From Thioclava sp. SK-1 (GTDB lineage Bacteria > Pseudomonadota > Alphaproteobacteria > Rhodobacterales > Rhodobacteraceae), in the NCBI RefSeq assembly GCF_001705665.1, contig NZ_MDHA01000025.1, positions 186,001 through 250,000 on the forward strand: DNA of 64,000 bases, written 5' to 3'. The first letter of the stretch is position 1, and every line of letters starts with the position of its first letter. Under the pieces are notes generated by a model that saw only the letters and a program-made list of their open reading frames with translations, was not told where the DNA came from and did no database searches. A program made the position numbers and the translations under genes. Below are positions 26,151-34,516 of this stretch, in pieces.

Positions 26151-27192
26151 CACACGCTCTGGCATTGAAATCCGTAACCTTTATAAGATTTTCGGCCAAA
26201 ACCCCGCGAAATATGTCGACCGCGTCAAAGCCGGGATGACGAAGGAAGAGCTGAACGACAAATACAACCATGTCTTGGGGTTGCAAAATATCAACTTGGA
26301 TCTGGCACCGGGGGAGATCTCGGTCATCATGGGGCTGTCAGGGTCAGGAAAATCTACCCTTATCCGGCATATTAACGGGCTGATCATGCCCACCGCTGGT
26401 GAGATCCTGTATGAGGGACAAGACGTCGTCTCAATGAACCCAACAGAGCTGCGGCATTTTCGGCGCCTGAAAACCGCGATGGTGTTTCAGAAATTCGGCC
26501 TGTTGCCGCATCGCACCGTGTTGGACAACACCTGCTATGGCTTGGATATTCAGGGGCTGCCACGGTCGAAATCCGAACCGATAGCGCGCCGCTGGATTGA
26601 TCGGGTTGGTTTGTCGGGTTTTGAAGATAACTTCCCAAATCAGCTGTCTGGCGGCATGCAGCAACGTGTCGGCCTGGCCAGAGCGTTGGCCAATGATGCG
26701 GATATTTTGCTGATGGACGAAGCCTTTTCGGCACTGGATCCGCTGATCCGGATGGACATGCAAAAAGTGCTGCTGGATCTGCAAGATGAGCTGAAAAAGA
26801 CGATTGTCTTCATCACGCATGATTTGGACGAGGCCCTGCGCCTTGGCGATTCCATTGCCATTTTGCGCGATGGCGCATTAGAGCAAGTGGGAACCGGGCA
26901 AGATATCGTGCTGCGCCCAGCAAATGATTATATCGCGGAGTTCGTGCGTGAAGTGAACCGCGGCCGGGTGATCCATGCGGATCGTTTGGCACAGCCCCTG
27001 CCACCGGGCGCACCGCTTCCAGAACTGCAACTCCCGGGCCGATTGGTGCTGGAACTGGTCGCACGCGAAATGACCAAGGCCAACGCGACCCAGGCAACGA
27101 TTTTGGACCGCAATGGCACGCCAGCTGGGGTGATCGATATCGCTTCTATCCTTGGGGCGATGGTGACGCCTGCGGATGCGCCTGCTCTTTGA
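26143..27192 (+). CDS. Betaine/choline-type ABC transporter ATP-binding protein (ProV-like)
   Basis: 349 residues. The ProV-type N-terminal extension (FGQNPAKYVDRVKAGMTKEEL) precedes Walker A GLSGSGKST, the signature QLSGGMQQRVGLARAL and Walker B ILLMDEAFSALD. Only one short CBS-like segment is left at the C-terminus, so any ionic-strength sensing by a full CBS pair is doubtful. The ATG at 26143 lies inside the permease end. Confidence 0.95.
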   Translation: MTDTRSGIEIRNLYKIFGQNPAKYVDRVKAGMTKEELNDKYNHVLGLQNINLDLAPGEISVIMGLSGSGKSTLIRHINGLIMPTAGEILYEGQDVVSMNPTELRHFRRLKTAMVFQKFGLLPHRTVLDNTCYGLDIQGLPRSKSEPIARRWIDRVGLSGFEDNFPNQLSGGMQQRVGLARALANDADILLMDEAFSALDPLIRMDMQKVLLDLQDELKKTIVFITHDLDEALRLGDSIAILRDGALEQVGTGQDIVLRPANDYIAEFVREVNRGRVIHADRLAQPLPPGAPLPELQLPGRLVLELVAREMTKANATQATILDRNGTPAGVIDIASILGAMVTPADAPAL

Positions 27193-27211
27193 TCAAGGGG
27201 CCTTAAAAGAC

Positions 27212-27246
27212 GATAACAGGCGGTGCATGATGCGCCGCCTGTTATC
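27212..27246. terminator. Hairpin terminator between the importer operon and the formaldehyde dehydrogenase
   Basis: Twelve-base perfect arms GATAACAGGCGG / CCGCCTGTTATC with an 11-base loop between convergent genes. Confidence 0.8.
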
Positions 27247-27278
27247 CATTGTATCACCCGCAGTATGTCTGCATCGTT

Positions 27279-28409
27279 TTAATATTGCACGACGGCACGG
27301 ATGGATTTGCCTTCATGCATCAGATCAAAGCCGTGATTGATCTCATCTAGGGTCAGGGTATGGGTGATCATCGAGTCGATCTCAATTTTCCCATCCATAT
27401 ACCAATCGACGAATTTTGGCACATCTGTGCGCCCCTTTGCGCCGCCGAATGCCGTGCCTTTCCAAACCCGCCCTGTGACCAATTGGAATGGCCGGGTCGA
27501 GATTTCGGCACCAGCCGGCGCCACGCCAATAATGACTGAAACGCCCCAGCCCCGATGTGAACATTCCAACGCATCGCGCATGACTTTCACATTGCCCGTG
27601 GCGTCAAATGAATAATCCACGCCACCGATCTGATCAGCGCCCTTCTTGGTCAGGTTGACAATTTCCTCGACAACGCTGCCCTTAATTTTCGACGGGTTCA
27701 CGAAATGCGTCATGCCGAATTTCTTCGCCATTTCCGCCTTATCATCGTTCAGGTCCACGCCGATGATCACATCCGCGCCCGCCATCCGCAGGCCTTGGAT
27801 GACATTCAGACCGATCCCCCCAAGGCCGAATACCGCCGCTGTTGCGCCGATCTCTACCCCTGCGGTGTTGATGACCGCACCGATGCCGGTGGTCACACCG
27901 CATCCGATATAACAAATCTTGTCGAAAGGCGCGTCGTCACGCACTTTGGCCAATGCAATCTCTGGCATCACTGTGTGGTTCGCAAAGGTTGAACACCCCA
28001 TATAGTGATGGATCGGCGTCCCATCGAGCATCTTGAACCGCGTGGTGCCATCTGGCATCAGCCCCTGCCCTTGCGTATTGCGAATGGCCGTGCACAGATT
28101 GGTTTTTCCCGACAGGCACGACGCGCATTCCCGGCATTCGGGCGTATATAGCGGGATTACATGATCACCGGGCTTCAACGTTGTGACACCCTCGCCAACC
28201 TCAAGCACGATCCCTGCGCCTTCATGGCCCAGAATCACTGGGAAAATTCCCTCAGGATCCGCGCCAGACCGGGTGAACTCATCCGTGTGGCACAGCCCTG
28301 TCGCCTTGATTTCGACCAAGACCTCCCCTTTTTTCGGGCCGTCCAGCTCGACCTCCATAATTTCAAGTGGCTTACCTGCTTCCAAAGCAACTGCGGCACG
28401 GGTTCTCAT
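27279..28409 (-). CDS. S-(hydroxymethyl)glutathione dehydrogenase / class III alcohol dehydrogenase
   Basis: Oxidises the glutathione-formaldehyde adduct to S-formylglutathione with NAD (adhI/frmA/flhA type; the symbol varies by species). About 376 residues. Catalytic zinc ligands: Cys in TGLCHTDEF and His-Glu in LGHEGAG; structural zinc: the four Cys of [15 protein letters not shown]. Nucleotide fold [15 protein letters not shown] chose the ATG opening MRTRAAV. It may detoxify formaldehyde released by methylated amine catabolism, which fits the neighbouring betaine-type importer, but the link is inferred. S-formylglutathione hydrolase is not in the window. Confidence 0.95.
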   Translation of the reverse strand: MRTRAAVALEAGKPLEIMEVELDGPKKGEVLVEIKATGLCHTDEFTRSGADPEGIFPVILGHEGAGIVLEVGEGVTTLKPGDHVIPLYTPECRECASCLSGKTNLCTAIRNTQGQGLMPDGTTRFKMLDGTPIHHYMGCSTFANHTVMPEIALAKVRDDAPFDKICYIGCGVTTGIGAVINTAGVEIGATAAVFGLGGIGLNVIQGLRMAGADVIIGVDLNDDKAEMAKKFGMTHFVNPSKIKGSVVEEIVNLTKKGADQIGGVDYSFDATGNVKVMRDALECSHRGWGVSVIIGVAPAGAEISTRPFQLVTGRVWKGTAFGGAKGRTDVPKFVDWYMDGKIEIDSMITHTLTLDEINHGFDLMHEGKSIRAVVQY

Positions 28410-28482
28410 CTGAAAGTGCTCCATGTATATATCGGGGCAGAGCCTGCTCTATTGGGCGATTAAACACAAGCAAGGGTGCGAC

Positions 28483-28827
28483 ATGTTGACCAGAGTTTCC
28501 GTCATTGCCGCGAGTGTGCTTTTGGTTGGCTGCGCGCCACCAGAGCCCGAGCTGGCGCCGACCCCCAATCTTCCGACACCGTATATGACGCCGGAGACAT
28601 CGACGACCGATAGTGGTCTTGTCGAGCGCGAACCCGATCTGTGCCACGCAAAGGAATATGTCACGGCACTGGGCCAACCTGAAACGGTGATCCCTTCTCT
28701 GGGGCTGGGTGATCGCCCCTACCGTGTTGTTGAATGGCGCGGCGTAGAGGACCAGATCTATACCCCGCACCGCGTCGTGTTCCGGTTGGATCAATACGGC
28801 AACATCTACAATATTGACTGCGGCTAA
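28483..28827 (+). CDS. Lipoprotein resembling the peptidase-inhibitor I78 family
   Basis: 114 residues. Signal peptide with a textbook lipobox LLVG-C17. The mature domain matches the I78 layout: first Cys (DLCHAKEY), a GQPETV segment, an Arg-containing strand, and the closing FRLDQYGNIYNIDCG with a second Cys likely to form a disulfide. I78 members can inhibit serine proteases; whether this one does is not known. It starts divergently, 73 bp from the dehydrogenase, and ends at a strong hairpin. Confidence 0.78.
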   Translation: MLTRVSVIAASVLLVGCAPPEPELAPTPNLPTPYMTPETSTTDSGLVEREPDLCHAKEYVTALGQPETVIPSLGLGDRPYRVVEWRGVEDQIYTPHRVVFRLDQYGNIYNIDCG

Positions 28828-28834
28828 GCCGATA

Positions 28835-28865
28835 AAAACGGGGGCGCCAATGGCACCCCCGTTTT
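28835..28865. terminator. Bidirectional terminator between I78-like lipoprotein and cytochrome c'
   Basis: ACGGGGG / CCCCCGT core stem flanked by A and T runs on both sides, between convergent genes. Confidence 0.88.
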
Positions 28866-28895
28866 ACATCTGATTTGCGCAACCTTGCGGCGTAA

Positions 28896-29342
28896 TCAGT
28901 CTTTATAATCGTCGTGGCAGGCTTTGCACGTCATGCCGATCTGCTTCATGCTGGCGCGTGCACCGTCCAGGCTGGAGGTATCCGCGGCCATTGCCGCTGC
29001 ATAAAGCGCATCGGCCTTTTGCGCGAAATCATCCATATTGTCCCAGATCGCGGGTTTGGCCTCAGATTCCGGGTCAGCGGCAGGATCTGCAAACAAGGCC
29101 GGAATATTTTCGGCCTCAATCGCCAATTCAGCCATCGCGGCCTGAGCAGCTGCCGCGTCGAATTCGGTCTTTCCTTTGACCATATCACCCATGATGGCGT
29201 AATGGGTGCGGATGTCTTTCATCCCTTGCATACGAGCCTTGACGGTCGGGTCCGTTACTGCGGCATGTGCAATCGCGGCGCTGGACAGCACGGCCAAACC
29301 GAGTCCCAAAAGAAACGTATTGCGTGAAAGAGTTTGAGTCAT
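28896..29342 (-). CDS. Cytochrome c' (c-556-like)
   Basis: 148 residues. Signal peptide ending AIAHA, a four-helix-bundle body, and the C-terminal haem site C139-K-A-C142-H143. The position of CxxCH at the extreme C-terminus marks the cytochrome c' group, whose members bind NO or CO and may protect against nitrosative stress. Periplasmic. Monocistronic, ending at the shared terminator. Confidence 0.92.
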   Translation of the reverse strand: MTQTLSRNTFLLGLGLAVLSSAAIAHAAVTDPTVKARMQGMKDIRTHYAIMGDMVKGKTEFDAAAAQAAMAELAIEAENIPALFADPAADPESEAKPAIWDNMDDFAQKADALYAAAMAADTSSLDGARASMKQIGMTCKACHDDYKD

Positions 29343-29818
29343 AACCTGGCTCCTAGTCTGTGATCAGTCGCATCTTGAAAATACACTGTTGCGTTACAGC
29401 TGAAGCCTAGCTGAAGACACCATAAATACACCCCAAACACGTCCTTGATCACTGAAATGTCAGGAACTGCAGCGGATTATGCACGAAACATATGCCGCAG
29501 AGCCGTTGGTTTAGATTGTAAATTTGGAAAATTTGCGTCCCGACGGCGCGTACTGGGTGGGGGCTGTTATCCGCGCCATCGGGACTATAGCGATTTCCGC
29601 TACGTCGACTATCACGGACGAATATGGCGAAAAATTGATCGAAACCAGGCGTTTTTGCGGAATATTTGCGGCAGAAAAAAGGCATGCCTAACGGCGTGAA
29701 TATCTGTTTAACCACGAAAATTTAGATAACTGTTTCTAGGCGAAAATACAAGCGGATTTGATCGACGCGCGATCATGAAGGGCTTGCCAGGTCCCGCGCA
29801 CGATGGCAGCATTAATAA
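29343..29818. other. 476-bp gene-free region with RNA-like structure
   Basis: No convincing ORF on either strand: the frames present lack ribosome sites and familiar composition. The left end carries the cytochrome c' promoter. The middle has two hairpins (see next entry). The right part is AT-rich (around 29690-29760) and would hold the DUF2794 promoter. Confidence 0.6.
29537..29602. ncRNA. Candidate structured RNA: two adjacent hairpins
   Basis: Arms at 29537-29550 and 29572-29585 (GTCCCGACGGCGCG and CGCGCCATCGGGAC) pair at 13 of 14 positions around a 21-base loop. A second hairpin TAGCG-ATTTC-CGCTA follows at 29588-29602. The strand is undetermined. It could be a small RNA, a leader structure or a decayed element. 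Confidence 0.35.
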
Positions 29819-30163
29819 ATGACTGTGCAAGAGCCAACGCCCCTTCATCCCCGCCCAAGCCCACCACAGGTGGCGTTTGACCGGACGGAGTTATCCGTTA
29901 TCCTATCCGTATATGGGCGAATGGTCGCAGCTGGTGAATGGCGTGACTATGCCATGAGCTTCCTGCGCAATGTCGCGGTATTCTCGGTGTTTCGCCGGGC
30001 AACCGAGACGCCGCTGTATCGGATTGAGAAGCGGCCTGCCCTGCGCAACAAACAAGGCCTGTATGCGGTGATCGCGATGGATGGCCGGGTATTAAAACGC
30101 GGATCAGATCTGCGGCAGGTGCTCTATGTCCTGGAACGGAAGCTGATCCGACCCGTTGATTAG
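29819..30163 (+). CDS. DUF2794 family protein
   Basis: 114 residues, recognisable as the alphaproteobacterial DUF2794 family by FDRTELSVILSVYGRMVAAGEWRDYAM and the following strand-rich part. Function unknown; soluble, no signal peptide. Its ATG lacks a good ribosome site, so a leaderless or short-leader transcript is possible. It ends four bases from the convergent NlpC/P60 gene. Confidence 0.87.
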   Translation: MTVQEPTPLHPRPSPPQVAFDRTELSVILSVYGRMVAAGEWRDYAMSFLRNVAVFSVFRRATETPLYRIEKRPALRNKQGLYAVIAMDGRVLKRGSDLRQVLYVLERKLIRPVD

Positions 30164-30167
30164 GGGA

Positions 30168-31022
30168 TTACAGCCTGCGTATACCCAGAAATGGCCCCTC
30201 TTGTGCGGCGTCTATCCGCGCCAATGTTGCCGCGATATCTTCATAGGACACCGCCATAGCGCCCGCATTTGCATGAATCAATGTGCTACTATCGCATGCG
30301 ATCGCCACGTGACCTTTCCAAAACAGGAAGTCGCCACGTTGGGGCGTTGCATCATCGGGTAACTTTTGGCCCAAACTGTTCCATTGCAGATCGCTATCGC
30401 CGGGGCACGGTATTCCGCTGACCCGCAGTGACAGCTGCACCAAACCCGAACAATCGATGCCATCGCGCGAATTTCCACCCCACAGATAGGGTGTGCCAAG
30501 AAGCCGCGCGGCCACTGTGACCGGGTCTGCCTCAACCGCATCAAGCCGATTAAGATGTTGTTTTGGAATAAAACCGTCCGGTGTAACGTAAAATTCCGCC
30601 TCTTCACGCAGAACCGTTACAACTGCCCCAATAGACAGCCGCATCAATGTCCCGCGCTTGATTGATCCTTCGCGATAGACATGGGTTGCAGGCGCCGTCA
30701 CCCGATGCGTCGGGGCCCTGGGCGCATCAATCGCACCGCTGTCCACCCAACCGCAATAACCATCCACACGGGTCTGAACAAAGCATGACGGGCCGCGTGT
30801 TTCGATCACAGTCAGGCGCTGACCAAACAGCACCTGCCGATCGCGCGTGCCGTTGGGGGCCGACATCAGATCCAGAACAGGGACCGCGACCCGCGCCTGC
30901 TGACCGTCGGTATAGGACATGGCCTCTACCCGGTCTTGCCAATCGCGTAGCGCGATCCGACCCGAAAACGGCGTCAAGCGTCGATCAAACCCGGCGCGCG
31001 GATCACATCCATCCATGATCAT
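30168..31022 (-). CDS. NlpC/P60 family cysteine peptidase
   Basis: 284 residues. N-terminal SH3-like region (about 30-140), then the NlpC/P60 domain with catalytic Cys in DGIDCSGLVQLSLR, His in GHVAIACDS and a polar residue near LIHANA. No export signal is visible. The family cleaves gamma-D-glutamyl-diaminopimelate bonds in cell-wall peptides. The start overlaps the leucyl aminopeptidase stop by four bases (ATGA), and this pairing suggests joint turnover or recycling of peptides, including murein peptides. Confidence 0.92.
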   Translation of the reverse strand: MIMDGCDPRAGFDRRLTPFSGRIALRDWQDRVEAMSYTDGQQARVAVPVLDLMSAPNGTRDRQVLFGQRLTVIETRGPSCFVQTRVDGYCGWVDSGAIDAPRAPTHRVTAPATHVYREGSIKRGTLMRLSIGAVVTVLREEAEFYVTPDGFIPKQHLNRLDAVEADPVTVAARLLGTPYLWGGNSRDGIDCSGLVQLSLRVSGIPCPGDSDLQWNSLGQKLPDDATPQRGDFLFWKGHVAIACDSSTLIHANAGAMAVSYEDIAATLARIDAAQEGPFLGIRRL

Positions 31023-32440
31023 AGTGACAGCACCTTTGGCAAGGCGGCCAAAATGGCCCGCGCACCCTGCCCGACACCGCCTTTAGGCCGCGCGGGTGCA
31101 GCGCTACGCTGCCAGCCGTAAATATCAAAATGTGCGAAGTTTTCTGTCTGCGTAACGAAGCGGCGCAGAAAGAGTGCGGCAGTGATTGATCCCGCCATAC
31201 CCCCTGCCGGCGCATTGTCCAAATCAGCGATGCCCGGTTCGATCATCGACTCGTAAGGGGTCCAGAATGGCATGCGCCAAAGCGGGTCGGCGGCCTCGCG
31301 CCCGGCCGAAAACAAGGCCTCGGCCAGATCGTCATCATCGGTGTAAAACGGCGGCAAATCCCCGCCCAAGGCTGCCCGCGCAGCACCTGTCAAAGTCGCC
31401 ATACAGATAATAAGGTCGGGATTTTCTTCATCCGCATAGGCCAGAGCATCGGCCAGAACAAGCCGGCCCTCCGCATCGGTATTATTGATTTCAACCGTTA
31501 AGCCCTTGCGCGATGTATAAATATCTTGTGGACGGAACGCCGCGCCGCCCACCGCATTTTCCACCGCCGGGATCAAGACACGCAATTGCACCGGCAGATC
31601 TAAGGCCATGATCATATGCGCCAGACCCAGCACCGTTGCTGCGCCGCCCATATCTTTTTTCATCAACCCCATTGAGGCACCGGGCTTTAGGTTCAGCCCG
31701 CCGGTGTCAAAACATACGCCTTTGCCGACCAATGTCAGCTCTGGCCCCGCACCACCCCAACGCATATCGATCAAGCGCGGTGCGCGCGGGCTGGCCTGCC
31801 CGACCGTGTGGATCAGTGGAAAGCCTTTTTGCAACAGATCCTCACCGGTGATGACCTCAATTTTCGCACCATGCATATCGGCAAGGCTGCAGGCCTCTGC
31901 CTCCAACTCTGCCGGCCCCATGTCATTGGCTGGTGTATTGATCAGATCGCGGGTCAGCGCCTCGCCTGCCACGATGATTTCCAATTGCTGCGCATCGCAG
32001 CCCTCTGGACAAATCAACCGGGCCACTGGGGGGGGGGCCGACGCATATCGGTTAAAACGATATCCCGCCAATAACCAGCCCAGCGCCGCCTCGTGTTGTT
32101 CTTGTGCCGAAAGGAACCCGACAAGATGCCAATCACCAGCCGGCAATCCGGCAGCGGCCAAGGCAAAGTGAAACCGGCCACGCTGCCGCGCTCTATCGCT
32201 TCCCAAGCCAAAAAGGGCACCCGCAATCTCGCCACCGTCACCCGGCAGCACACAGATTTGACCCAGCGCCCCGGTGAACCCCTGCGCCTTGGTAAAGGCC
32301 TGCTGCGCGGCAGATATGCCTTCAGGGAAACCATCCTCGCACAGATATAGCGGCAGGCCGGGAGCATCGCCCCCCGCGAATGTCATGGCTGGACGGGCCG
32401 AGAGCAAAGATACCGAAGGGGATGGAGATGGGGCGGTCAT
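31019..32440 (-). CDS. Leucyl aminopeptidase family protein (M17)
   Basis: About 473 residues. Two-metal aminopeptidase removing N-terminal residues. The metal site appears in GVCFDTGGLNLKPGASM (Lys/Asp), MKKDMGGAA, and the signature NTDAEGRLVLADAL. I chose the ATG opening MTAPSPSPS; the ATG eight codons upstream is possible. Upstream partner of the NlpC/P60 peptidase. Confidence 0.94.
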   Translation of the reverse strand: MTAPSPSPSVSLLSARPAMTFAGGDAPGLPLYLCEDGFPEGISAAQQAFTKAQGFTGALGQICVLPGDGGEIAGALFGLGSDRARQRGRFHFALAAAGLPAGDWHLVGFLSAQEQHEAALGWLLAGYRFNRYASAPPPVARLICPEGCDAQQLEIIVAGEALTRDLINTPANDMGPAELEAEACSLADMHGAKIEVITGEDLLQKGFPLIHTVGQASPRAPRLIDMRWGGAGPELTLVGKGVCFDTGGLNLKPGASMGLMKKDMGGAATVLGLAHMIMALDLPVQLRVLIPAVENAVGGAAFRPQDIYTSRKGLTVEINNTDAEGRLVLADALAYADEENPDLIICMATLTGAARAALGGDLPPFYTDDDDLAEALFSAGREAADPLWRMPFWTPYESMIEPGIADLDNAPAGGMAGSITAALFLRRFVTQTENFAHFDIYGWQRSAAPARPKGGVGQGARAILAALPKVLSL

Positions 32441-32573
32441 GATGTATTCCTGCGCAATCGACACCAGATCAAAATAACGCCCTTATCAAGGGCTGCAAGC
32501 GCTGTCGCTCCCCATTCACGCTGCCGTCATCTGTTTTCCAAACGCACCCAGAAAAAACCGACAAGTGCCTGAT

Positions 32574-32954
32574 TTACAGGCTCATATCCTGAATTCCCCA
32601 AACCTCGCTGAGGGAGCGATCACCGATCCTGACCAAACGCGCCAGCAAGGCATCACGCGCAACCGCATCTTGTGCAGCCACAGCCGCACGCAGGTCTTGT
32701 GCAATGCGCACCAGCTTGGACATCCCCACCTGCGTCGCCAGCGGGATCAACGTATCAATCGCCCGGCCAAACGCCTCCTGGCGTCCTTCGCGGATCGCAA
32801 CGTCAACCGCGACCATCTGCACGGCAAGATCTTCAATCGCCTTGGACATCAACCGCTCTGCCGCGTGTTGTCCCATTTGAGAATAAAGCGCCACGATACG
32901 GTCGGAATCAATCCGAACGGTTTCTTCGCAGCGCAGTCGTATGACATCAGCCAC
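32574..32954 (-). CDS. Small helical protein, Hpt-like, unknown function
   Basis: 126 residues, no signal peptide or membrane segment, wholly helical in appearance. The layout (a helix GRAIDTLIPLATQVGMSKLVRIAQDL followed by a charged helix) recalls Hpt domains, but the phospho-His is not present at the expected place. Same strand as the aminopeptidase gene, 133 bp upstream of it, so cotranscription is possible. Function unknown. Confidence 0.72.
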   Translation of the reverse strand: MADVIRLRCEETVRIDSDRIVALYSQMGQHAAERLMSKAIEDLAVQMVAVDVAIREGRQEAFGRAIDTLIPLATQVGMSKLVRIAQDLRAAVAAQDAVARDALLARLVRIGDRSLSEVWGIQDMSL

Positions 32955-33181
32955 CCAACTGCCCTCCTACATTCATATAAAACAGATTGTGCGATGTCGC
33001 GGTTCTGGCGCAGCGCAACCGTTCTGGTCCTATGATGCAGGCTTCGCCCGCTTCGGTGTGATCCTATCAATCAACATCAATATGCCCCCCAGATATCAAG
33101 AAATGGTTATGACCCAAAAGAAACCTCTCGAACTTAGGGCGCGGCTTGATTAGATTTGCCAAAATCACCATGGAGAACGGC

Positions 33182-33832
33182 ATGAAAGAACATGTGAAGC
33201 CGCTGCCCGCCTATTTGGTCCAGCGATTCCTCGGTTGGAAAGCCACGACCTATTCCGAAAATCAAGCATGGTATAAACGACTGGCCTCAGAGGGTCAGCG
33301 CCCGCGTGCAATGGTAATTTCGTGCTGCGATTCGCGCGTCCACGTCACCTCGATCTTCGGTGCCGACAGCGGAGAGTTCTTTATTCACCGTAATATCGCC
33401 AACTTGGTCCCACCGCATCAACCTGATGGTGAACATCACGGCACATCGGCGGCGGTGGAATATGCAGTAAAGGCGTTGAAGGTCTCGCATATGATCGTGC
33501 TGGGCCATTCCAATTGCGGCGGCGTTGCAGGCTGTGACGCGATGTGCACCGGGCACGCGCCGGAGTTGGAGGAAAAAACCTCATTCGTTGGCACATGGCT
33601 TGCCACGCTGCGCCCGGGCTATGAACGCGTGAAAGATCTGCCAGATGACGAGCGCATCACTGCGTTGGAAAAAGAGGCCGTCGTGGTCAGTTTGGAAAAC
33701 CTGATGACATTCCCCTTTGTCGTAGATGCCGTTCAAAGCGGTCAGATGTCTTTACACGGGTTGTGGCATGACATCGGCGGCGGCGGGCTGAAACAATATG
33801 ATCCGCAGTCCGAAATATTTGAAAACCTCTAA
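33182..33832 (+). CDS. Beta-class carbonic anhydrase
   Basis: 216 residues from the ATG that has GGAG six bases upstream. Converts CO2 to bicarbonate. Zinc ligands Cys48 with Asp50-Arg52 (SCCDSRV), His109 and Cys112 (GHSNCGG). No signal peptide, so cytoplasmic. It may supply bicarbonate for biotin carboxylases such as propionyl-CoA carboxylase, encoded elsewhere. Confidence 0.95.
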   Translation: MKEHVKPLPAYLVQRFLGWKATTYSENQAWYKRLASEGQRPRAMVISCCDSRVHVTSIFGADSGEFFIHRNIANLVPPHQPDGEHHGTSAAVEYAVKALKVSHMIVLGHSNCGGVAGCDAMCTGHAPELEEKTSFVGTWLATLRPGYERVKDLPDDERITALEKEAVVVSLENLMTFPFVVDAVQSGQMSLHGLWHDIGGGGLKQYDPQSEIFENL

Positions 33833-33928
33833 GGTTCGCAAACACCGCTTGAATGAATATTTTCGCTCAGGCGGGACCAAAGCGGGAAAATAAACCCGGC
33901 GTTAAGGATGTTTGGCGAATCTGGCTGC

Positions 33929-34381
33929 ATGACACATTCATCGCACCGACTCGTTACGATGCGCCTGCCGAAAGACCTGATCTCTCAGATCGAGAACTCG
34001 GCCCGCGCTCAGGATATGGCACCCGCGGAAATCATCCGCACCGCCCTGACGGACGCCCTGATGAAGGGCGCCGCCTCCATCCCGACCCGGCTTACGCAGC
34101 GGGTCGCCATTACGCGCGCTTTCGATCTGGCGGATGGCTGGCTGGACCTACAAACGCAGCTTCGCGCCCTGGGTTTCGTGCTGCGCCACGATCCTGATGG
34201 TAAGCTGAGCCTGAACGAATGGCCGTCCAATCAACACCTGTGTAAGTTGGAAGAAATTGGTCAAAGCCAGACCGAGCTGACGACACGGTATCGCGCCCCC
34301 TTCCCCGGCCTGCAGCCTGAAGCCGCGCATATGCCCGTTTTCCGTTCTAAACGCACGTCCGGCATGTCATCGGCTGCTTAA
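33929..34381 (+). CDS. Ribbon-helix-helix domain protein
   Basis: About 150 residues. The N-terminal ~45 residues (HRLVTMRLPKDLISQIENSA...PAEIIRTALTDALM) match the Arc/CopG ribbon-helix-helix plan: a strand with basic residues, then two helices. The C-terminal part is unrecognised. It may be a small DNA-binding regulator; no toxin partner lies next to it. It follows carbonic anhydrase by 96 bp, and a strong terminator comes after. Confidence 0.72.
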   Translation: MTHSSHRLVTMRLPKDLISQIENSARAQDMAPAEIIRTALTDALMKGAASIPTRLTQRVAITRAFDLADGWLDLQTQLRALGFVLRHDPDGKLSLNEWPSNQHLCKLEEIGQSQTELTTRYRAPFPGLQPEAAHMPVFRSKRTSGMSSAA

Positions 34382-34465
34382 GCGCGCCAAATTTTAACCT
34401 GATTTCCGTGTCCGGCGTCATTCAGTCGGACAGCGCGTTTCGTCGCGGGGGCTGCGAAATGCGTT

Positions 34466-34504
34466 TGCCTGCGGCCCAGAAATTTGGGCCGCAGGCATAA
34501 TTTT
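34466..34504. terminator. Strong bidirectional terminator
   Basis: Thirteen-base perfect arms TGCCTGCGGCCCA / TGGGCCGCAGGCA with a six-base loop, followed by TTTT on the plus strand. Lies between convergent genes. Confidence 0.92.
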
Positions 34505-34516
34505 CAATCTAGGACA

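Noticed and set aside
29445-29715. Small frames on both strands (84 and 88 residues) in the long intergenic region
   Set aside because: No ribosome site, no recognisable motif, and both cross the strong hairpin; treated as non-coding.
33929-34381. Toxin-antitoxin pair suggested by the ribbon-helix-helix protein
   Set aside because: No small toxin-like gene is adjacent; the neighbours are carbonic anhydrase and a convergent DUF4139 gene.
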